From assembly GCA_030824255.1 (NCBI GenBank), contig JAVBYB010000496.1:1-9001 (forward strand): 9,001 nt of DNA, in the 5' to 3' direction. The DNA comes from a bacterium. GTDB lineage: Bacteria > Pseudomonadota > Alphaproteobacteria > Caulobacterales > Hyphomonadaceae. Of this stretch, positions 6,974 to 9,001 are shown in pieces. A program made the position numbers and the translations under genes. Below the pieces are notes generated by a model that did no database searches, had not been told where the DNA came from, and saw only the letters and a program-made list of their open reading frames with translations. Position 1 is the stretch's first letter, and each line of letters begins with the position of its first letter.

Positions 6974-7000
6974 TCGGATATCCGCTTGGGAGCATAGCGA

Positions 7001-7213
7001 ATGATTCCGAAAGGCACATTTATTCTTCTTGGAATTGGAGCCGTCCTGCTGGGCAGCGGCTTTGGTCTGGCTTTTCTGGTCGGAGAGTTTGCGCAACCCG
7101 CACACCTGCTCATCCGGCTCTTGATCATGGCGATGGTTGGCATCGGGGTGATTGTTCTCTGGATCACCGTCTATGGCGTCATCATCAGCGTGCGCGATCG
7201 TAATCGGCAGTGA
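7001..7213 (+). CDS. Small two-helix membrane protein, function unknown
   Basis: This is a 70-residue protein made almost entirely of two hydrophobic helices (about 7-27 and 37-62) joined by a short polar turn (E29, Q32, R39). K4 at the front and R-D-R-N-R at the tail suggest both ends face the cytoplasm. A GGGAG about 10 bases upstream of the ATG is an acceptable Shine-Dalgarno. It lies 27 bases after the dehydrogenase stop and is probably translated from the same transcript, though nothing links the two functions. Its codons look less G/C-biased at third positions than the neighbours' at the 5' end (for example ATT-CTT-CTT-GGA-ATT). No family is recognised. It could in principle be a chance frame, but the clean two-helix pattern argues against that. 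Confidence 0.68.
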   Translation: MIPKGTFILLGIGAVLLGSGFGLAFLVGEFAQPAHLLIRLLIMAMVGIGVIVLWITVYGVIISVRDRNRQ

Positions 7214-7228
7214 TCCTGCCTGCTTTTG

Positions 7229-7245
7229 ATCGGCGTTCGGCCGAT
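7229..7245. terminator. Weak hairpin between convergent genes
   Basis: ATCGGC (7229-7234) pairs with GCCGAT (7240-7245) around a GTTCG loop, in the 59-base gap between the small membrane protein and the convergent lipoprotein. The place suits a bidirectional terminator, but neither side has a proper T-run, so it may be only a weak or factor-dependent stop. Confidence 0.28.
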
Positions 7246-7272
7246 GTGCCCGGCGGGAACTCGGCGGTCCAT

Positions 7273-7716
7273 TTACCGATCCGTCTGGACCTGGTGGAGC
7301 ATCTGGGCGCGGAGGTCGGGGAGATCCTTCAGGTCGATCTCGGTGTCCTGGCCGTTGAGCGTGACGACGCGGGAGGTGAGGTCGGGCTTCGCCAGTGCGA
7401 TGGCGCGGTCGTACTCTGCCAGCGCGGTGTGGCGGAGGCGGACGCGCTCTTCGCGGATCTGCGAATAATCGGACAGGGCGCGGCGGGACTGGGCGACGAG
7501 CTTCAGGACGAAGGGGTCGCTGGGGTTGGCGGCGGCCTGTGCGTCAAGCTGGGCCTCGAGATCCGGGATGTTGGCGCCTTCGCCATGCTGGGTGATGGAC
7601 ACCATCAGGTTGGCGGCTTCCTGCAGCGTGGCGTGGCTGGCTGGCGCCGCCGGAGCGGTCGCACAGGCGGACAGGGCCAGGACGCTGGCGGCGAACAGGA
7701 CCGAAACGAGCTTCAT
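7273..7716 (-). CDS. Small lipoprotein, function unknown
   Basis: This 147-residue protein has a classic lipoprotein signal: M-K-L, a hydrophobic core, and lipobox L-S-A-C18, followed by an Ala/Pro linker (19-27). Ala at +2 predicts outer-membrane anchoring on the periplasmic side. The mature part is mostly helical and charged (E-E-R-V-R-L-R-H-T-A-L-A-E-Y-D-R-A-I-A-L-A). A short beta-like stretch (R-V-V-T-L-N-G-Q-D-T-E-I-D-L) precedes a final helix. There are no catalytic motifs, and no family is recognised. A GTG four codons upstream (7728-7726) keeps the same frame, but the GGAG Shine-Dalgarno overlaps that position and is spaced correctly only for the ATG at 7716. The gene converges on the small membrane protein and diverges from fhs. 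Confidence 0.83.
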   Translation of the reverse strand: MKLVSVLFAASVLALSACATAPAAPASHATLQEAANLMVSITQHGEGANIPDLEAQLDAQAAANPSDPFVLKLVAQSRRALSDYSQIREERVRLRHTALAEYDRAIALAKPDLTSRVVTLNGQDTEIDLKDLPDLRAQMLHQVQTDR

Positions 7717-7722
7717 CGGGAA

Positions 7723-7726
7723 CTCC
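7723..7726 (-). promoter_or_regulatory. Shine-Dalgarno deciding the lipoprotein start
   Basis: GGAG on the minus strand stands 6 bases before the ATG at 7716 and would lie at the very start of the coding sequence if the in-frame GTG at 7728 were used. It therefore selects the M-K-L start. Confidence 0.7.
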
Positions 7727-7809
7727 ACGTGACCCGGTCAAAGTAGCGTCTTTCAATGCGGCGCAAAGGCGGCAGGAAAAATGGCTTGTGCAGATGGGGC
7801 TGCAAAGGC

Positions 7810-7838
7810 GTGACAGCTCCTGCCCTGCCCGCTTAGAT
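7810..7838 (+). promoter_or_regulatory. Candidate promoter of fhs
   Basis: GTGACA (7810-7815) matches the -35 consensus at five of six positions. After a 17-base spacer, TTAGAT (7833-7838) is a partial -10. It would start transcription just before the Shine-Dalgarno AGGGG (7852-7856), giving a short leader. The rest of the 145-base divergent region (7717-7861) shows no riboswitch-like fold by eye, and no clear promoter for the lipoprotein. Confidence 0.38.
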
Positions 7839-7861
7839 CGCGTCAGCAAACAGGGGTTTCC

Positions 7862-9001
7862 ATGGACAGCGATGTCGAGATTGCGCGGCGCGCGCGCCTT
7901 TTGCCGGTCAATGCGATCGGCGAGGCCCTTGGCATCGGGGCGGACGCGCTGATCCCGTACGGACATACGAAAGCGAAGATTTCGGCGGCATATCTGAAGT
8001 CGCTGGCGGGCAAGCCGGATGGCGACCTCGTGCTGGTGACGGCGATGAACCCGACGCCGGCGGGCGAAGGCAAGACCACGACGACGGTGGGGCTGGGCGA
8101 TGCGCTGACGCGGATCGGGAAGCGCGCCGTTATTGCGCTGCGCGAGCCTTCGCTGGGGCCGTGCTTCGGGCAGAAGGGCGGCGCCACGGGCGGCGGGATG
8201 GCGCAGGTCGTGCCGATGGACGACATCAACCTGCACTTCACCGGCGACTTCCACGCGATCACGGCGGCACACAACCTGCTGGCGGCGATGCTGGACAATC
8301 ACATCCACTGGGGCAATGCGCTGGGCATCGATGTGCGGCGCATCCGCTGGCGGCGGGCGCTCGACGTGAATGACCGCAATCTGCGCAGTGTGGTGACGGG
8401 CCTTGGCGGCGTGGCGAACGGCATGCCGGGCGAAGGCGGGTTCGATATCACGGTCGCATCCGAAGTGATGGCGATCCTTTGCCTCGCGAATGATCTGGCG
8501 GATCTCAAGGCGCGGCTGGCGAAGATCATCGTGGCGGAGACGCGCGAGCGGAAGCCGGTGACGGCGGGCGACCTGAAAGCCGATGGCGCGATGGCTGTGC
8601 TGCTGAAGGATGCGCTGCTGCCGAACCTGGTGCAGACGATGGAGAACACGCCGGCGATTGTTCACCTCGGCCCGTTCGCCAACATCGCGCATGGCTGCAA
8701 CTCCGTGACGGCGACGCGGGCGGCGCTGAAGCTGGGCGATATCGTTGTGACGGAGGCGGGGTTCGGGGCGGACCTGGGCGCGCAGAAATTCTTCGACATC
8801 AAATGCCGGCTGGCCGGCCTACGCCCACGCATGGCGGTTCTGGTGGCGACGATCCGTTCGATGAAGATGAATGGCGGCGTGCCGAAAGGCGAGCTTGGCA
8901 GGGAAGATATCGAGGCGCTGCAGCGCGGGGCGGTGAACGTGCAGCGGCATATCGAGAACCTGAAAGGCTATGGCCTGCCAGTGATCGTGGCGCTGAACCA
9001 C
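7862..9001 (+). CDS. fhs: Formate--tetrahydrofolate ligase (partial, 3' end beyond window)
   Basis: This enzyme joins formate to tetrahydrofolate using ATP to give 10-formyltetrahydrofolate, which feeds purine synthesis, initiator Met-tRNA formylation and one-carbon metabolism. It is cytoplasmic. The first 380 residues are present and the frame is open to the last base; the family is usually about 555-560 residues, so roughly the last third is missing. The ATP-binding P-loop is T-P-A-G-E-G-K71-T. The family signature R94-E-P-S-L-G-P...[10 protein letters not shown] runs into [11 protein letters not shown] (122-132). Further family blocks are G-L-G-G-V-A-N-G (180-187), [13 protein letters not shown] (268-280) and [14 protein letters not shown] (297-310). 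No disrupting change is seen. AGGGG five bases before the ATG at 7862 supports the start. It is transcribed away from the lipoprotein; downstream partners are outside the window. Confidence 0.97.
   Translation, partial: MDSDVEIARRARLLPVNAIGEALGIGADALIPYGHTKAKISAAYLKSLAGKPDGDLVLVTAMNPTPAGEGKTTTTVGLGDALTRIGKRAVIALREPSLGPCFGQKGGATGGGMAQVVPMDDINLHFTGDFHAITAAHNLLAAMLDNHIHWGNALGIDVRRIRWRRALDVNDRNLRSVVTGLGGVANGMPGEGGFDITVASEVMAILCLANDLADLKARLAKIIVAETRERKPVTAGDLKADGAMAVLLKDALLPNLVQTMENTPAIVHLGPFANIAHGCNSVTATRAALKLGDIVVTEAGFGADLGAQKFFDIKCRLAGLRPRMAVLVATIRSMKMNGGVPKGELGREDIEALQRGAVNVQRHIENLKGYGLPVIVALNH

Noticed and set aside
6975..6984. The perfect ten-base palindrome CGGATATCCG after the dehydrogenase stop
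   Set aside because: Perfect ten-base palindromes are expected about nine times in a window of this size by chance, and nothing else marks this one as a site.
7210..7746. A 178-codon plus-strand frame antisense to the lipoprotein
   Set aside because: The opposite strand shows a clean lipobox protein with a well-spaced Shine-Dalgarno. The plus-strand reading is glycine-rich and lacks a ribosome binding site.
7717..7861. Possible folate-related riboswitch before fhs
   Set aside because: The likely leader from the candidate promoter to the ATG is under 25 bases, too short for such an element, and no extended fold is visible.

Overview
The window is GC-rich, gene-dense bacterial DNA. Strong G/C bias at third codon positions, lipoproteins with L-S-A-C lipoboxes, GC-rich hairpin terminators with GCAA loops, and the mix of genes suggest an alphaproteobacterium. 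Something near the Hyphomonadaceae/Caulobacterales is my guess from protein flavour alone, and the sequence does not prove it. No rRNA, tRNA, CRISPR array, insertion sequence, phage gene or recognisable defence system is visible.

Layout, left to right. A minus-strand gene starts at 37 and runs off the left edge. It is divergent from a 404-residue protein (204-1418) that reads as a decayed GGDEF-EAL (cyclic-di-GMP type) protein lacking its catalytic motifs. Next come a small exported protein (1525-1854), a strong terminator, a lipoprotein carboxylesterase of the type B family (2044-3531), a second and very similar terminator, and a large exported TPR-repeat protein (3686-5668). An acyl-CoA dehydrogenase (5813-6973) follows, preceded by an inverted repeat that could be an operator. 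Twenty-seven bases after it lies a two-helix small membrane protein (7001-7213). A minus-strand lipoprotein (7273-7716) converges on these genes and diverges from fhs, formate-tetrahydrofolate ligase (from 7862), which is cut by the right edge at residue 380.

Functionally this is a housekeeping and envelope neighbourhood rather than a coherent pathway. Fatty acyl-CoA oxidation and one-carbon folate metabolism sit beside several exported proteins. Transcription units look short: the esterase is bracketed by terminators, and only the dehydrogenase and the small membrane protein look co-transcribed. Every gap between genes is under 200 bases.

I looked for a hidden novel system and do not see one. 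The observations worth a second look are the degenerate signalling protein, the esterase with a contracted segment between its catalytic acid and histidine, the two near-identical terminators with a compensatory base change, and the inverted repeat before the dehydrogenase.
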